Assembly (NCBI GenBank): GCA_014529385.2
Contig: CM043968.1
Span: 7,515,648-7,579,647, forward strand
Reading direction: 5' to 3'
Source of the DNA: Adiantum capillus-veneris
Lineage: Eukaryota; Streptophyta; Polypodiopsida; Polypodiales; Pteridaceae
Length of the DNA stretch: 64,000 nucleotides
A program made the position numbers and the translations under genes. Under the pieces are notes generated by a model. The model ran no database searches. It was not told the DNA's origin and saw only the letters and a program-made list of their open reading frames with translations. Below, in pieces: positions 1 through 11,248 of this stretch (positions are counted from its first letter, which is position 1; the number at the start of each line of letters is the position of its first letter).

Positions 1-3000
1 GGATTGTTAGGACACTGTGCGATCAAATGATCTATGCCACAATGATTACAAGTGAGTATTGGCATTGCCAATGCACTCCCTTGACTTGTTTGCATTAGTG
101 CAGCATTCTTTTGCATTCTAATGGGGCACTCAGCTACTCGATGTGGTCCACCACATTCGTAGCACTGAAGAGGTGTTCTCCTGGCAAAACTATTAATGTT
201 TTGGCGTCTTGCTGCTAGCGCAGTAGCTTGATATACCGGTTTGATTTTTCCCCAATGGTCTTCCATATAGTACATGGGACACTCCTCAAGCATGTCGACT
301 CCATAGGTGATACTAGAGTCTATGTCCTCTTTGTAATCTACATAAGTACTAGATGATTCGCAACCTATTTGGTTCATAGGTGTAACTCTTGGATGAGGGG
401 GTTGCGGTCCTAGCACTGGAGGTGGCAACAGTGTGGTTTGGACCGCATTTTGGGTTCTAGGGACCATGTGCTATAATGGCAACTGTTGCTCCATGGGTGG
501 GGTAGGCATCAATGCAGGAACTCGAGGTGAGTCTGCCCAAGCTATAGGCGGTCTATTTTCCATGATGTGTTTAAGCATTAGGCAATCCTTTGCTTGATGG
601 CCATACCTACCACACGCGTTACAAGTCCCGTTAAACTTTACTCTGAAAGTAGGGCATTCACTCGTAGTATGTGGGCCCAAGCAAATTGAGCACCATTGTT
701 GCTCCCTTCTTGGATACATATGAGTGTTTTGTGGAGCACGATTACCCCTAAGGCTTTCTTGTATGGCCTTGGTAAGATCTGCCAAAGTCATCTCAGATAT
801 CGTTTGCTCCTTCACGATTGGCTTTATCTTCATTGGCTCATGCCCTGACGCTTGTGAGCTACTAGACTTCGGCTCAGCAGACACTCTTTCTCCTGCAATC
901 ATTAAATTATCCTCCAATTGGATTGCATTCATGGTGACTGCTTCCCAAGTAGTGATACCTCTAATGACTAGGCCATTATAAATACTTTCATGTCGTAGTC
1001 CCCTAATGAATCTATCGAGCAATTGGTTGTTGTTGAATCGCTCGTTTGGATTGCATCGAGAATTCAAATTCTTTAGGCGACTAATGAAGTCTCTCACGGA
1101 TTCACCTTCTTCTCGTTGGGCTTTCTGGAGCTGAGAGGCTACACCCCAAAGTACTCCCTCTCGTATGTATTCTTTTAAGAACAGTCTCCTAAGAGTAGAG
1201 TAGATCGTTTTCTCTTCTACTCTTAAGGTTCTATACCAATCTCCAGCCTTTCTGCTTAGGGTCAAACTCAAAGCCTTACACTTATGTAGCTCATTCTGCT
1301 CTTCCAAGGAATCGCACACATGTTCAAAGACTTCCATATGCTTTCTAGCATCTCCGTCTCCACTGAATTTCTGTGTGAGCTTAGCTACTTGAACTGCCTT
1401 GCTCCTAGGCTCTCTATCAGGTGCACTACGCATGTTTTCCGCAATAGAGCAACCGATAGTTTGAGCAAATGCTGCCAAATCTCCTATTTGAGCAGGTATA
1501 ATGGGTGTATGTGCTCCTGGAACCACATGTGAGATGGGAGTTGGCCTTGGCCTTGGCATACACGCGGCTCTTGGGTCCCATATTTCGTATGGTGGTGTAC
1601 CAGACGGTGGTCCAAAGTTTACAGGCGTGGCCCTAGGCATAGGGGGTGCCTGATATGGCATGTTATTATTAAATGGCATGGCTCCACTTGTATAAGAGCT
1701 TGGATAATGCCATTGTGGATTGTAAGCTCTTGGAATAATCGGAGGTGTAGGAGCTACATGAGGCTGAGGTACGACAGGTGCACATGATTGATACATACAT
1801 GTAGGTATAGTTGGGGGCACTGTGCTACTAGGCATCGGCGCAGTGTTAACAAATGAACTCCATGGTGTATTTCTTGTCATGCTCACCACTGGGATATGCA
1901 TGGTAGCCGCCGTAGTGTCATTAAGAGAAAGATGAGCTAGATCTGGGAAGGTAAAGGTGCCACTTGTGGGCTCAAATTGTACTGAGGCCCCTGGCGAAAC
2001 AACATATGGAGGATCAATGGGGCTCACTGAGGGAGTCTCCATTTGTGATAGGGTTGGTTGGTTGGCCTTTCCCGTATCCAAGAATCTCATTAGGCCTGTT
2101 GAAGGCATGTTGATCCCTGTGTTCTGTCTTTCTAACTCGACAATCCTATGGAGAACATCACAGACTTTCTGTTGTTGCTCATCTATGCTAGTAGCACGCG
2201 ATGTGGATTGTAGAACATCTAACCAACCCACATGATATGTGTGTCCTGTGTACCGATCAGTTAAAGCTTCTGCTTGTAGGTCATACTCCCAATTTTCGTT
2301 TAGGAATATCCCATCTAGGCCTGGCGTGCTGGAGGTTTCCCTTGAAGTGGAAGCATTATTGCTCCCCATAGCTTGCCCCTCCGTGATTGCTACCTTGGGA
2401 GCACTCGGTTCCTCGGCTGGCATGATTGTTGTCATAGGAGCCTTTGCTTTCAGGGCTCGACTTTGTTCTAGCCTTCGTAGGTTCTCAATTTCCCTCTCCC
2501 TTGTTGCTTACATATAGCGTTCGATCTCTTGCACTTCGGCAAGACTCCTACCATCGGGTAGTAGAACCTCAGAGGGAGATAGTCCTAAAGGATCAGGAGG
2601 TGCAGTGGATAGAACATTCACATGCACACTCTCAAGAAGCATAGGGTCTATTTTAGGCATGAATGACGAATTTACTTCCCCACTCCCTTCATTTATTTCA
2701 TTAACCGCATGTTCGGAGCGAGTAGCTCTACTAAGGGTCTCTTTTAAGCGGCTAAACATGCTGGACCCGGGCCGTGGGCCCATGGCATGCATGTCTTGAC
2801 TTGAACTATCAGGGTTTGGTGTAGGATACCTCTCCATGACTTCGTAGTCAGAGGAAGAATCACTAGACGCGATATGAGGATCTTGGGTCGCGCTACCTTG
2901 AGTCCCTGCCGAAGGTCCAGAACCTAGGGTGGAGGAATAATGGGTGCCCGCGTAAATGGAGGCACTACCAATATGCTCGTGCTCTAACACTCGTCCAGAG

Positions 3001-3062
3001 CATAGGTTCATATGACTTCCACACTCTAAGCGCGTTGGTGAGTGCCCGTGAAGGCCGCTCAC
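1..3062 (-). pseudogene. gypsy gag polyprotein, broken by two in-frame stops and cut by the window edge
   Basis: Gag forms the particle and binds RNA. One frame runs from an ATG at 3062 through an in-frame TAA (2510-2508), on to a TAG (473-471), and then to base 1. At the TAG the second copy (18.5 kb) has CAG (Gln), so this stop is a point mutation. The N-terminal part is Ser/Pro-rich with no motif I recognise. A long Pro-rich stretch follows, then a retrotransposon-gag capsid-like helical region (about 1400-850, including the KAGDWYRTL and RDFISRLKNLN stretches). Next come four zinc knuckles: CSICLGPHTTSEC, CNACGRYGHQAKDC, CYECGGPHRVAEC and, at the window edge, CNHCGIDHLIAQC. Two pairs of knuckles in one gag is more than the usual one or two. 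Confidence 0.85.
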
Positions 3063-3471
3063 TTAGTTTTTTTTAAAAGTCGCCGCGGCTGCGCCACGCG
3101 CGCGCACACACTCTTAACCTAAACCTAACTTATCTACTTACAACTAATAAAGATACTGCCACACACACTCTAACACTGTTTACACAGTACTACAGTAGCT
3201 AACAGATCTACAAAAATAACCTTACAGAACTAACATTCCATAGCTAATACCTTAATTCTAACAATACATTGCAAAAAAATTGTAACTCCTTCTTTACAGA
3301 AAACAAAAAAGACAGTACAGTGTAACAAAAATCTTGTCCACACAACCACACACCTTCCTTCTTCACAATTCCTTCTCCACACAACCACACCTTCCTTCTT
3401 CACAAATCCTTCAATTGAAATTGCATCACAAGAAAGCGTAAAGTGCTTAACCGAGCTCAGTGTAGGGCATT
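3063..3471 (-). other. gypsy leader between PBS and gag
   Basis: About 0.4 kb lies between the primer-binding site and the gag ATG on the minus strand. It contains a GC-rich patch with CGCGCGC next to the gag start and an otherwise AT-rich, C/T-biased stretch. I see no conserved coding motif, and open frames here look accidental. Confidence 0.6.
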
Positions 3472-3489
3472 TCCTCGGCAACGGCGCCA
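3472..3489 (-). other. Primer-binding site, tRNA-Asp type
   Basis: Minus strand reads TGGCGCCGTTGCCGAGGA, starting four bases inside the LTR edge. It is complementary to the 3' end of plant tRNA-Asp apart from one mismatch (A in place of G in GGGGA). Position and sequence make it the minus-strand DNA primer site of copy A and fix the element's orientation. Confidence 0.85.
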
Positions 3490-3493
3490 AAAA

Positions 3494-3739
3494 TGTGCAC
3501 TCCTTGCCGCACTCTCGAAGCAAGGGACTTGCCGATACACCGTGTGCGAGCCACAAATGGCTCCAAGCACACAACAAGATTAATCTAGCAAGCTCAAGAG
3601 AGCAAAGAGTGTGTCACTCACCGCTCTACGCTCGCCTTCGTGGTGGATTCCTCGCCGCGATGAAGAAGAAGCTGCAGTCGTGCCGCGTTCAACTGCTTCG
3701 CCGCCGCCGTGCCTTCATAGCAATGCTTGATCACACACA

Positions 3740-3781
<42 letters not shown>

Positions 3782-4103
3782 TACACACACACACAAGGAG
3801 GTGAAGAAGAAGAAGATGGAGATGGAGATGGAGATGGAGCAAGAGCACTCTTCTATTGCACAAATGAGAGAATGAGTGAATTTTATGTTTACTTGGCTTT
3901 TATATGAGCTCACCCCATTCACACTTGGGCGCCCATGCTTAGCCAACTAATCCCTTGAATGTCCCAGTCTGAGTGCGCTTCTCATCGGCGATCACTCTTA
4001 CCCTTTTCTTATTGGTCCGACAAGCCCGGTACCTGACTCTACCAAATACATAATACACGTCCGTCGTAGGTGATGGGGTGTCCGTGAGCCGTGAGGGTTA
4101 ACA
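3494..4103 (-). repeat. Gypsy LTR (5' LTR of copy A)
   Basis: A 610-bp repeat with TG...CA termini (TGTGCACTCC to GGTTAACA on the plus strand). It matches 12363-12956 with a few percent of differences by eye. On the minus strand it carries a TATA box (3904-3897). Inside it lie a CT/CA microsatellite (about 3732-3796) and a short GAGATG repeat (about 3815-3839), both also present but shorter in the partner LTR. The right flank GACTC (4104-4108) is the target-site duplication. Confidence 0.9.
3897..3904 (-). promoter_or_regulatory. TATA box in the gypsy LTR
   Basis: Minus strand reads TATAAAAG, followed downstream by the rest of the LTR, the PBS and gag. The same box is present at 12757-12750 in the partner LTR. 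It is the likely RNA polymerase II promoter for the element. Confidence 0.6.
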
Positions 4104-4200
4104 GACTCGTATCTTGCCTTTAGCAGAGTGTCCAAATACCTGTTTTTACTATGATAGTTGTTTGTGTGATCATGTAATGGGTGGTTTAATAGAGCTGTAG
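4104..4200 (+). pseudogene. C-terminal end of the divergent Cys/His-tail ORF, cut off by the gypsy insertion
   Basis: Bases from 4104 match the sequence after the empty site at 22283. Read in the frame of the ORF at 11939/21862, this piece encodes the last ~32 residues, with a CFY-x-DSCLCDH cluster, and ends in TAG at 4198-4200. Its N-terminal part is missing because the LTR sits directly in front. The second Cys of CxxC (present at 22.3 kb) is Tyr here. It belongs to a neighbouring copy of the Penelope-like unit, joined through the TG tract that follows. Confidence 0.6.
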
Positions 4201-4281
4201 ATGAGGGGCTCCCAAAATACTTATCATCCCTGCTTCTTTTTGTCCCATGTAATAGAAGAGTCAGATGAAAGACCTCATGCT

Positions 4282-4285
<4 letters not shown>

Positions 4286-4313
<28 letters not shown>
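4286..4313. repeat. (TG)n microsatellite at the unit boundary
   Basis: About 14 TG units. Homology between 4104-4285 and 22283-22464 stops at this tract in both places, so the tract marks the end of the repeated segment. At 22465 the same tract is about 40 units long and is followed by (GA)n. Confidence 0.8.
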
Positions 4314-4314
<1 letters not shown>

Positions 4315-4426
4315 CCACCCATTCCCAGGCACCAAATCCTATGAGGTAGTAGACCCCATAGAATAGGGGCCTACAACCTCAAGAAGTATTTGTATTAGTT
4401 TGCACCAGGTTATGCTGAGGTTAGAT

Positions 4427-6402
4427 TCAGTCTGATTTAAGTAGACTAATCAGATTTTGTAAGTCGCATTTAAGGTAGGTCCAGTTGTGTTTTTCTAAGG
4501 AGTTGCAGATGCATACAACCAGGTCTTTTTTTGTAAACCCGTTCTTAATGAATTTGGTAATCAAAGTATCTATCTCTTCATATGCTCTAAAACAGTCGGA
4601 AGAGGCATACATTATAAGAAAAAGCATTCCTAGACAAGTGTGTAGAGAATTTTTGTACGGTCTATTGCTTTTTTTCTTCGTAAATTCAGAGGACATAAGC
4701 TTAAGCTTTTCTCTTTTCCAAAAAAAACGAGTATAAAAGTTTCCCAAAAATGGGGAAATTAAAGTAAACTCAATATTCAGAAAGTGTGTTCTAGAAACGA
4801 TCCATTTATCCTGCCATAGTACTCTCTCAGAGAATGTAGGTTCAATACTTAAGCAAGGTGGATAATTATCTTTAAGTGTAGTCTCAAATATGGGGTTGTT
4901 GATGCTACAAAGGTCATCGATAAATCTGAATGAATGTGCAAAGTGTGTGAGTAATGAATTACTTGCTGGTTTAGTTAATATTTTTAGGAGCCAATGATAT
5001 TCCAAGTAACAGAGATAAAGATTACACATAATCGGAGAGCATGCAAAACCCATTGGGATCCCTAGCGTTTGTTTGTAGCAAGTATTACCTAATTGGATAC
5101 AGCTGTTACTCAGTAGCCAAAAGATATACTTATATAGATCTTCCTCTTTAAAGATAAAAGGTGCAGATTTATTCGATTTTTTTACCCATCCTTTATTCCC
5201 TTTTTGTGAGATGCATGTATACCCAAGTTCCTTTCTGTGGGCAAAGGCAATCTTTATAAGACACGATAAGGTATAGAAAAGCCCAAATGGCCCATCTAAA
5301 GGGATATTTTCATAACATTGAGTTATGTCTGCCGTGAAGATAGAGTAAATGCTTTCTGGGAGGTTGATAAATACCTCAGCTGCGTTTTTTATGACCCAAA
5401 AAGGGCAATAATCTACATTTCTGAATCTCTTTATATCTCTGTGTTTGATGGCACATATATTTTTGATTTCTAGTAGGACAAAGTTTAAGCAGTGGGTGAT
5501 ATCATTCGTAACACAGGAGAACAGGCTTTTTGAAGTGTCAGAAATCCATCTGAATTTATGCTTATGAATCTTGTATGTTGGGAAGAGTACAGGAATTTTC
5601 AGAGATTCAAGACTATAATCGAGTCCTGATAATTCATTGTTTAATGTTGTAGCTACGCAAAGTGGAGAGTAATCAAGTTTAAGAAAGTCATTACTATTAA
5701 GTCTTGAACTGGCAGCCTCAAATGCCAATTTTTTACATATAAAGGATGCAGTGTTTGATGCTTTATCTAGGCCAATAATGAGCCTCCTTTAATATCATAG
5801 ATAGAGGTCTTTATTTTTGGCGTAAGCCAAGTAGTATCAGTGCTTAGCCACATTTGTGGCAAAAGACTGATCTTTTTCCAAAAAATTCTTTTGAGTGTTG
5901 ATGTGAGTTGGAAGTGAACTTCCTCCTCCAGTTGGAGTTTTAAGGCCAAGTCGGCGAGGCATTCAAGTAGTGCAGATAAGGCACATTGAGGATTTAGTGG
6001 AAAAGGAGGAATATGACTCAAGCCATTACTCAAGAGACTCCTTACAAGAGGATCCGAGATAATTTCTAAGTTAGATGTATAAACGTGTAAACCAAAATCA
6101 GTGAAGTTTTTACAGAATTTTTGAAATAGATGACAAGAGGAGATAGGTAACTCATTAATATGGAGAAACTCATTGGAATAAAATAGATTCTTAATAGGCG
6201 ACGAGTATTTCCAACCAAAAATCACATCCTTTAGTAATAAATTCAACCCAAAAATATGTCCAAAACATTCTGAAAAGATAGCTTGGGGAGTAAAGAAATC
6301 CAAAATTTTGCTTGTAAACAAGCAATGTGAGAAAATCCTATTACACACTTCATCCTTTGGAGGTAGGTAACGTCTTCCGCAAGCAATCCTTCGATCCTGC
6401 AT
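4427..6402 (-). pseudogene. ORF2: Penelope/telomerase-clade reverse transcriptase, one frameshift
   Basis: The RT copies element RNA into DNA. The first part (6402-5767, 211 aa) has the Penelope-type N-terminal motif LLSNGLSHIPPFPLNP. The frame shifts near 5770-5785 and continues with DKASNTASFICKKLA and the RT core. Core motifs are PTYKIHKHKFRWISD (motif 1), FTADITQCYENIP (catalytic Asp), QTLGIPMGFACSPI (motif 4) and FRFIDDLCSIN (catalytic Asp pair), then a thumb region with KKSNRPYKNSLHTCLG. All three catalytic Asp residues survive. The layout matches Penelope-like RTs, notably those with IPMG...CxP and F(R)xIDD...INN. The ORF ends soon after the thumb with no GIY-YIG domain, and none is visible at the N-terminus. 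Length is about 650 aa if the frameshift is ignored. Confidence 0.8.
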
Positions 6403-6403
6403 T

Positions 6404-7756
6404 TTACATATCCAAAAGGTTTCTAACTGGTAGGTTTCTTCCCCTACCTCTCACAAAACTTCGACCTCTCCCTCTCCCAAACACTGATTCACTCGAGGAG
6501 GGAGTTAAGAAAGAGGTGTAAGACGCCGCCGGAGATACAAGAGTATTAGGACGTTTGGAAACTTGAGATTCATCCTCTTCAATATTTTGTTTAATTTGGC
6601 CAACTATACTTTTGATACCTTTAAAGCCTCCATAAGTGGTTAGTAGAGTCCCACATCCATAAGATCCAAGCTCTTCAAGTGTGTCACGCATAATTGATCT
6701 ATACTGAATAAAGGCAATTTGGGCTAAGACCAGATCCTTCGCTTGTCCACCGAGCCACGAGCAAAAGAGGGAAAGGTGAAATTCTTCTACTTTATCAGGA
6801 AAGATACTAGGCAGATTGTTGAGGGCATACCAAATAGCATGGTCAAACCAAATTATGCTTGACTCGCAGGAAGCTTTTGGGTCTAAGAATCTGCAAGCAC
6901 ACTTAAGGTAAGGCATGAACACATTCCACACTGTCTCAGTGTAGTAATCAGCATTGCTTTTACTAAAGGTCATAACTCCTTTAGTTCTTGCATATAACCC
7001 AGTATTCGAACTACATTTTTTATCATCAAGGAAACACATATTGAAAGGAGCTTTAATGAGATCCCCTTTGTCCAAGAGCTGGATTCCTTTCAACACTTTA
7101 AGATTGCATTCCTCAATAGTAGCAGGGGCCAAGTTGGCAAGGAAGACCCAGGTTTCCATGGATATGGGTGAAAGAAATCCTTTATTTGGAAACATCCACA
7201 GCCTGTGCTCAACTCCCAAGGATTCTACCTCAACTTGTCGAGACGGTAAAAAAGGAAAAGCCCTAGAGACTTTTGGTACCATGTCCAAAAGCGAGGCTTC
7301 ACTGAGTGAACAAAGGTCTTTCTGAAATTCCTTAACTGCTTCTAAGGCGGCTGCATCTCTATAGAAGAGGCTATTCGGTGGAGGGACAATAGGCGTAGAA
7401 GGAGCTGTAACAAAGATCGGACTAAGGCCACAAAATTTTCTAAGAAGGTTGGACAGTTCAAAACCTTTGGAAGAAAAAGACGCTAAGTCTTAAATATGTG
7501 CTTTGGAAAGTCTAGCTAGATTCGAAGAAAATTCCATCAAAAGGTTGATACCATCAGATTTGTTTTTTACAAGGAGAGCTAGTACTTTAACCCACAGGTC
7601 AAATGAAATTAGCTGGACCAGAGATAGACTAGACTCCTTCGAAGCATCATAAATTAGGGCAGAAACTTCTCTATCTTGTATACATTTTAGCACAAGAAGA
7701 GAGGCAAGGGAAAGAGGTTCCACTGGAAGAGCAAGTCCTTGGGAAAGGGGAACAAT
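6404..7756 (-). pseudogene. ORF1: gag-like protein with Arg/Gly-rich tail, one in-frame stop
   Basis: An open frame runs from a splice-acceptor-like site (TTTTTGCAG before 7756) to a TAA at 6406-6404, broken only by one TAA at 7492-7490. The central region (7288-6600) is globular-looking and rich in aromatic residues, with no family I recognise. The C-terminus reads FGRGRGRSFVRGRGRN, a typical nucleic-acid-binding RG tail, so an RNP/gag role is likely but inferred. The stop TAA is followed by one A and then the ATG of ORF2, a spacing that suggests termination-reinitiation. With the upstream exons the protein would be close to 520 aa. Confidence 0.6.
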
Positions 7757-7844
7757 CTGCAAAAATATCATTAGTTAGAATTCCATAGTCTAGGAAGAGG
7801 AGTATAGACCTGAGGATCTAAAACAAAGAGTTACATCTTTTTAC

Positions 7845-7991
7845 AGCCCTATGTAGATAGGGCCTAGCCCTATAAGAGATACAAGGGAAGGTCTTTTCTA
7901 TTTCTTTAGCTAGACGAAGTTTCTCTGAAATCATAGCTCTTTTTTCTGGGTCAGAGCAGACTTTCATTCGTGCAGCGAGCTTTCCCACGAC
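7845..7991 (-). CDS. Putative internal exon (49 codons) upstream of ORF1
   Basis: The minus strand shows a strong acceptor (CTGTTTACCAG, pyrimidine-rich) just before 7991 and a GTAAAAAG donor just after 7845. The 147-nt exon is open in phase 0, beginning VVGKLAARMKVCSDPEKRAM and ending PYLHRA. Removing the 88-nt intron 7844-7757, which has a CTAAC branch-point-like sequence, joins it in frame to ORF1. Reading past the donor would hit a TAG, which supports splicing. The function is unknown; the segment is basic and probably helical. No copy-2 sequence covers this part, so conservation cannot be tested here. Confidence 0.5.
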
Positions 7992-8071
7992 CTGGTAAAC
8001 AGAAGTAATAGATAATGTAAATGATAGTATCTAAAGTAAACAGTGAAAAATGAATATAAAGTGGTATGGTA

Positions 8072-8227
8072 GTGCTAGCAACCTTATCACCAGTCAGGTT
8101 AAAAAAAACCACAGAGACTGTGTGATAGGACCCCAGCCTATAAGAGACTGTGTGCTAGCAACCTTATCACCAGTCAAGTTAAAAAAAACCACAGAGACTG
8201 TGTGATAGGACCCCAGCCTATAAGAGT
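8072..8227. repeat. Tandem repeat, two copies of an 80-bp unit
   Basis: GTGCTAGCAACC...CCTATAAGAG occurs twice with a period of 80 bp (about 8072-8146 and 8152-8226) and only one base difference. It lies inside the long intron of the minus-strand Penelope-like gene. Confidence 0.85.
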
Positions 8228-11084
8228 ATAACCATTATACTATCATAGGCAAAAGTTTCTAGAGTCATAGTCTAAGAGAGACCAACAGTCAAGTCAATCT
8301 CCCTTTTGCGTTTATTGTGTGTGTAGCAGTTTTAAATCTATGTAAATATACGCAAACGAACACTAACTGTTCACAGACTAACAATTCTAGAAAAGTACAG
8401 TGGCTTTGCACAATAATTTATTTGCAGTTCAAAATAAATTTTGTACAAGGTAATGAAGATAACAAGATACAGCTCAAGAATCCATAAACCCAAAGTCTAG
8501 GAAAATTTGCATCACACTAAGAGATCCACCATTTGTTAAGAACTGGACATTTTAATCAAGGAAGGTAGCCCTCACCTGCACCCATAGCCACAAGAAAACT
8601 ATTCGTTAGCACGTGACTGTACGCAGGTGATGCAGGGCATCCCAGTTGTTATCCATGTCACCTTTAAAAAAACACATAGTTCTTAACTAGTATATTGTTT
8701 ATATTTGAGAAAACATTTCTTTGGCATTTTTGCCAATCTGATAAAGGAAACTGAACACTCATAAAGCATCTATGTATGTTAGAATTTACAAATTTATAAA
8801 CCTGAGCTCACTCCCTTTTTTTATTTTTTATTTTTATTAAAAAAATATTATTTCTCAAGAAATATTTATAGTTATCATGTCATGTCTGACATACTGTAGC
8901 CCAAGCCAGATATAAACTGTTTTTTTTATATATCATAAAGCCCTAGACGCGTCAGTCCTTAGATCAGACTGAGACCTTGTCCGAGAAAGATACAACAAAA
9001 GATTAACCAGCAAAGATCAGTTAAAGGGAATTATATGAATTTCCTTATAATACCATGGCCTTAAAAACCAACTTCTAGAAGCTTTTTTTTATATATACTG
9101 CAAGATGTTAGGTACGAATCAGTTAATATATACTTGAGTGAAATTAGGAAGCCAGCGGATGATGACAAGCAAATTCTATTGAATAGCTGAGGTTCAAACC
9201 AACCAAGACCTTCAGACCTCAGTCACTATGTTGAAGTAATGGTAAGTCACCGAACACTATCACTAAACTTCATAGTATGAGATGTAAAAATGATCAAGTA
9301 ACTTTGCAACCAGCTTAATCCGGTATGTGTTGTCACTCTTTAGCTCTATAGACAATCCGGTATGTGTTGCCACTCTTAATATATCCAGTATGTGTTTCCA
9401 CTCTCAGCTTTATAAATATTTAGAAAAAGAGCGACATATCAGAAGCTAGTACTAAGTAAATACAAAAATAGTTTTTAGCGGATTCAGTGAGATAGGCATC
9501 TGCTCTAAAAAGCAATTCGATCTTACTAGTAGGTGATGTAATATGGTAAAAACAGTTAAGTCAATTTGCAAAACCAAAATTTTCTCCTACACGTGGTTAT
9601 GAGATACTACTTACTACCAACCAAATATCAGACGACAGGACACCATTTCCGAAACCTGTATTAAGTGCCCTCAGAATAATCTGCAGCTGATTCGATAGAA
9701 TAGGTACCAGAACTAGAAAGTGAATCAGTCAAGGGACTGTCCTCTTACTAAAAGGACCTCCGCAATGTAGTGTTACAATAAACCAAAATATCTTTTCAAC
9801 TTTATAAGATCATTACGGCTCATTTTTTTGTGAATTTCTGGTTTTTTTTCCGATCTGCAGTATCCCTTTCAAGAGTACATTACATCTATTGAGTAGTTTT
9901 TTACCAGAACATAACATCATCACCCATATATACAATTCCTTTCCTTTAAGTACCATACAATCCTCTTACCTTAGCAGTCAAACTCCCTTATACCTGGCAG
10001 TCTCCCCATTTTTTTTTTTTAAATACAGATTATTCCTCAGAAAGCCAGTTTTACAGCACTTTTTACGGCAACCAGACATATTACTACTATCATTCAAAAA
10101 AAACTAGGTAGTTCTTAGTTTAACTGAGCCATTCACACTTCTTACCTTAACAGTTTGAGTCAGTTTCCAGAACCAGGTTATATATCTATTTTTTTGTTTA
10201 TTTTACGAAAACAAACACCATTAGTCAAAGAGGGTTACAATTTCCTATCTGTCCCAGAGCAGACATGTACTCCCACTAAAATTACTCCCATAAACCTGTA
10301 AGAACAGTTTCCGAAAAAAATTTCCATTTTAAAAAAATCTATATTACTGGTTTTTCAAGGCCTTTCAAAACTTTTTTTCAGCATAGCTTCAAAATAACAA
10401 TTGCCAGTCTCTAGAGTAAGAGATATTTTCTGTTTGACACAAGAAAGGTCAGTATCCAATATGGTCAGCAAATCTGAAAACAACCTTTCATTTATTCAAA
10501 GTTTCTTCATTCCAAAACTTCGGTACCAGTATTCTGAGTTTATTCAGTCTGAGGTCAGCACATGTACAAAATGTATGCCGACTCCTTAGTATTACAGCAG
10601 ACATAGGTCTCCAACATTACATGCACACTATTTTTAGCTTATTTTTTTAGATATTGGTGAATTTCTGGCTCTATGTAAAGACCAGCTAGACATACATCAA
10701 AACAATTGAATAATCCCAGCTAACTTTACCTTTTCCAATGCAATCCGCACCATAATCATGCCATTAGACATGCTCAGGTCATATTATTCCATAGCCGACA
10801 GTGTCAGACTAATCCCCTCCAAAACGGATAAAGCATACAAAACTAGTTTTTTTATTTCCCCTTCTACTAATTTCACGGACCCTTACCACATAAGTCCATA
10901 ACTTGCATCAATCCCAAAGCAAGCCAATCTAATATCTCCTCTTAAACCCCTTACACAAGAAAGGTCAGTATCCGGAAACGAATTAAGTGGTTTTTTTTTT
11001 AAAAAAAAAATCTCAAAACAGTCTCAGCAAAGCTACACAGTATTTATAGAAATTCTCTAGAGCAAGACAGAAAATTTGTCTAAC
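8228..11084 (-). other. Long intron-like region of the Penelope-like unit
   Basis: This AT-rich stretch with many A and T runs separates exon 1 (ending 11085) from the exon starting at 7991. Open frames here are short, and I could not identify a conserved coding segment on either strand. The part from 8660 upward is repeated at 18588 onward. An exon-like piece around 8660-8570 (acceptor TTTTTTAAAG, donor CAG/GTGAGG) has stops in every frame. Confidence 0.5.
9312..9410. repeat. Three short tandem copies of a CCGGTATGTGTTGCCACTC motif
   Basis: ATCC[GA]GTATGTGTT[GT][CT]CACTCT recurs three times with a spacing of about 37-40 bp. It is also present in the second copy (about 19243-19335). Function unknown; it lies in the long intron of the Penelope-like unit. 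Confidence 0.7.
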
Positions 11085-11141
11085 CTGTAGATTAGGAGAC
11101 GACGAAGCTTCCACAATCTCCTTTCCATTCTTTTTCGGCAT
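11085..11141 (-). CDS. Putative first exon of the Penelope-like minus-strand gene
   Basis: The ATG at 11141-11139 opens a 19-codon exon, MPKKNGKEIVEASSSPNLQ, ending exactly at a CAG/GTTAGAC splice donor (11084). The N-terminal KK suggests a basic or nuclear signal, but it is short. A TATA box lies 108 bp upstream. The exon ends in phase 0, the same phase as the two downstream exons. The same exon, donor and TATA box are intact in the second copy at 21064-21008. I chose this start because it is the first ATG after the TATA box and the only one followed by a good donor in phase. Confidence 0.5.
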
Positions 11142-11248
11142 GATTGAGCACACGGTAGAAAATATCTTCTAACCCACACTGTATAGAATGCACACAAGTG
11201 AATACAGCACGATGCTAAGTGAGTAAGAGTACTCACTTTTTTAAGGGG

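Larger units (their letters stand above)
1..4103 (-). mobile_element. 5' half of a Ty3/gypsy-like LTR retrotransposon (copy A)
   Basis: Read on the minus strand this runs LTR (4103 to 3494), tRNA-Asp type primer-binding site, a leader of about 0.4 kb, then a very long gag that leaves the window at base 1. Bases 1-519 are nearly identical to 18069-18587, so the missing downstream half can be read from the second copy at 12.4-18.6 kb. The outer edge is firm: the LTR ends in TTAACA and is followed by GACTC, the sequence found uninterrupted at the empty site 22283-22287. The PBS type is common in plant Tat/Athila-like gypsy elements. That lineage assignment is inference, because no RT is present to place it. 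Confidence 0.88.

Noticed and set aside
3110-3130. AACCTAAACCTAAC, resembling plant telomere repeat
   Set aside because: Fewer than two units, inside the gypsy leader. Not evidence that the Penelope-like element sits at a telomere.
3230-3577. 115-codon minus-strand frame overlapping the gypsy leader, PBS and LTR
   Set aside because: It crosses the PBS and LTR border and has no gag-like features, so it is a chance frame.
4427-7756. GIY-YIG endonuclease in the Penelope-like unit
   Set aside because: I looked at both ends of the RT frame and through ORF1 and found no GIY...YIG pair.
8570-8660. Coding exon between TTTTTTAAAG and CAG/GTGAGG on the minus strand
   Set aside because: Splice-site-like ends are good but all three frames contain stops, and the direct join of exon 1 to exon 2 already keeps phase.
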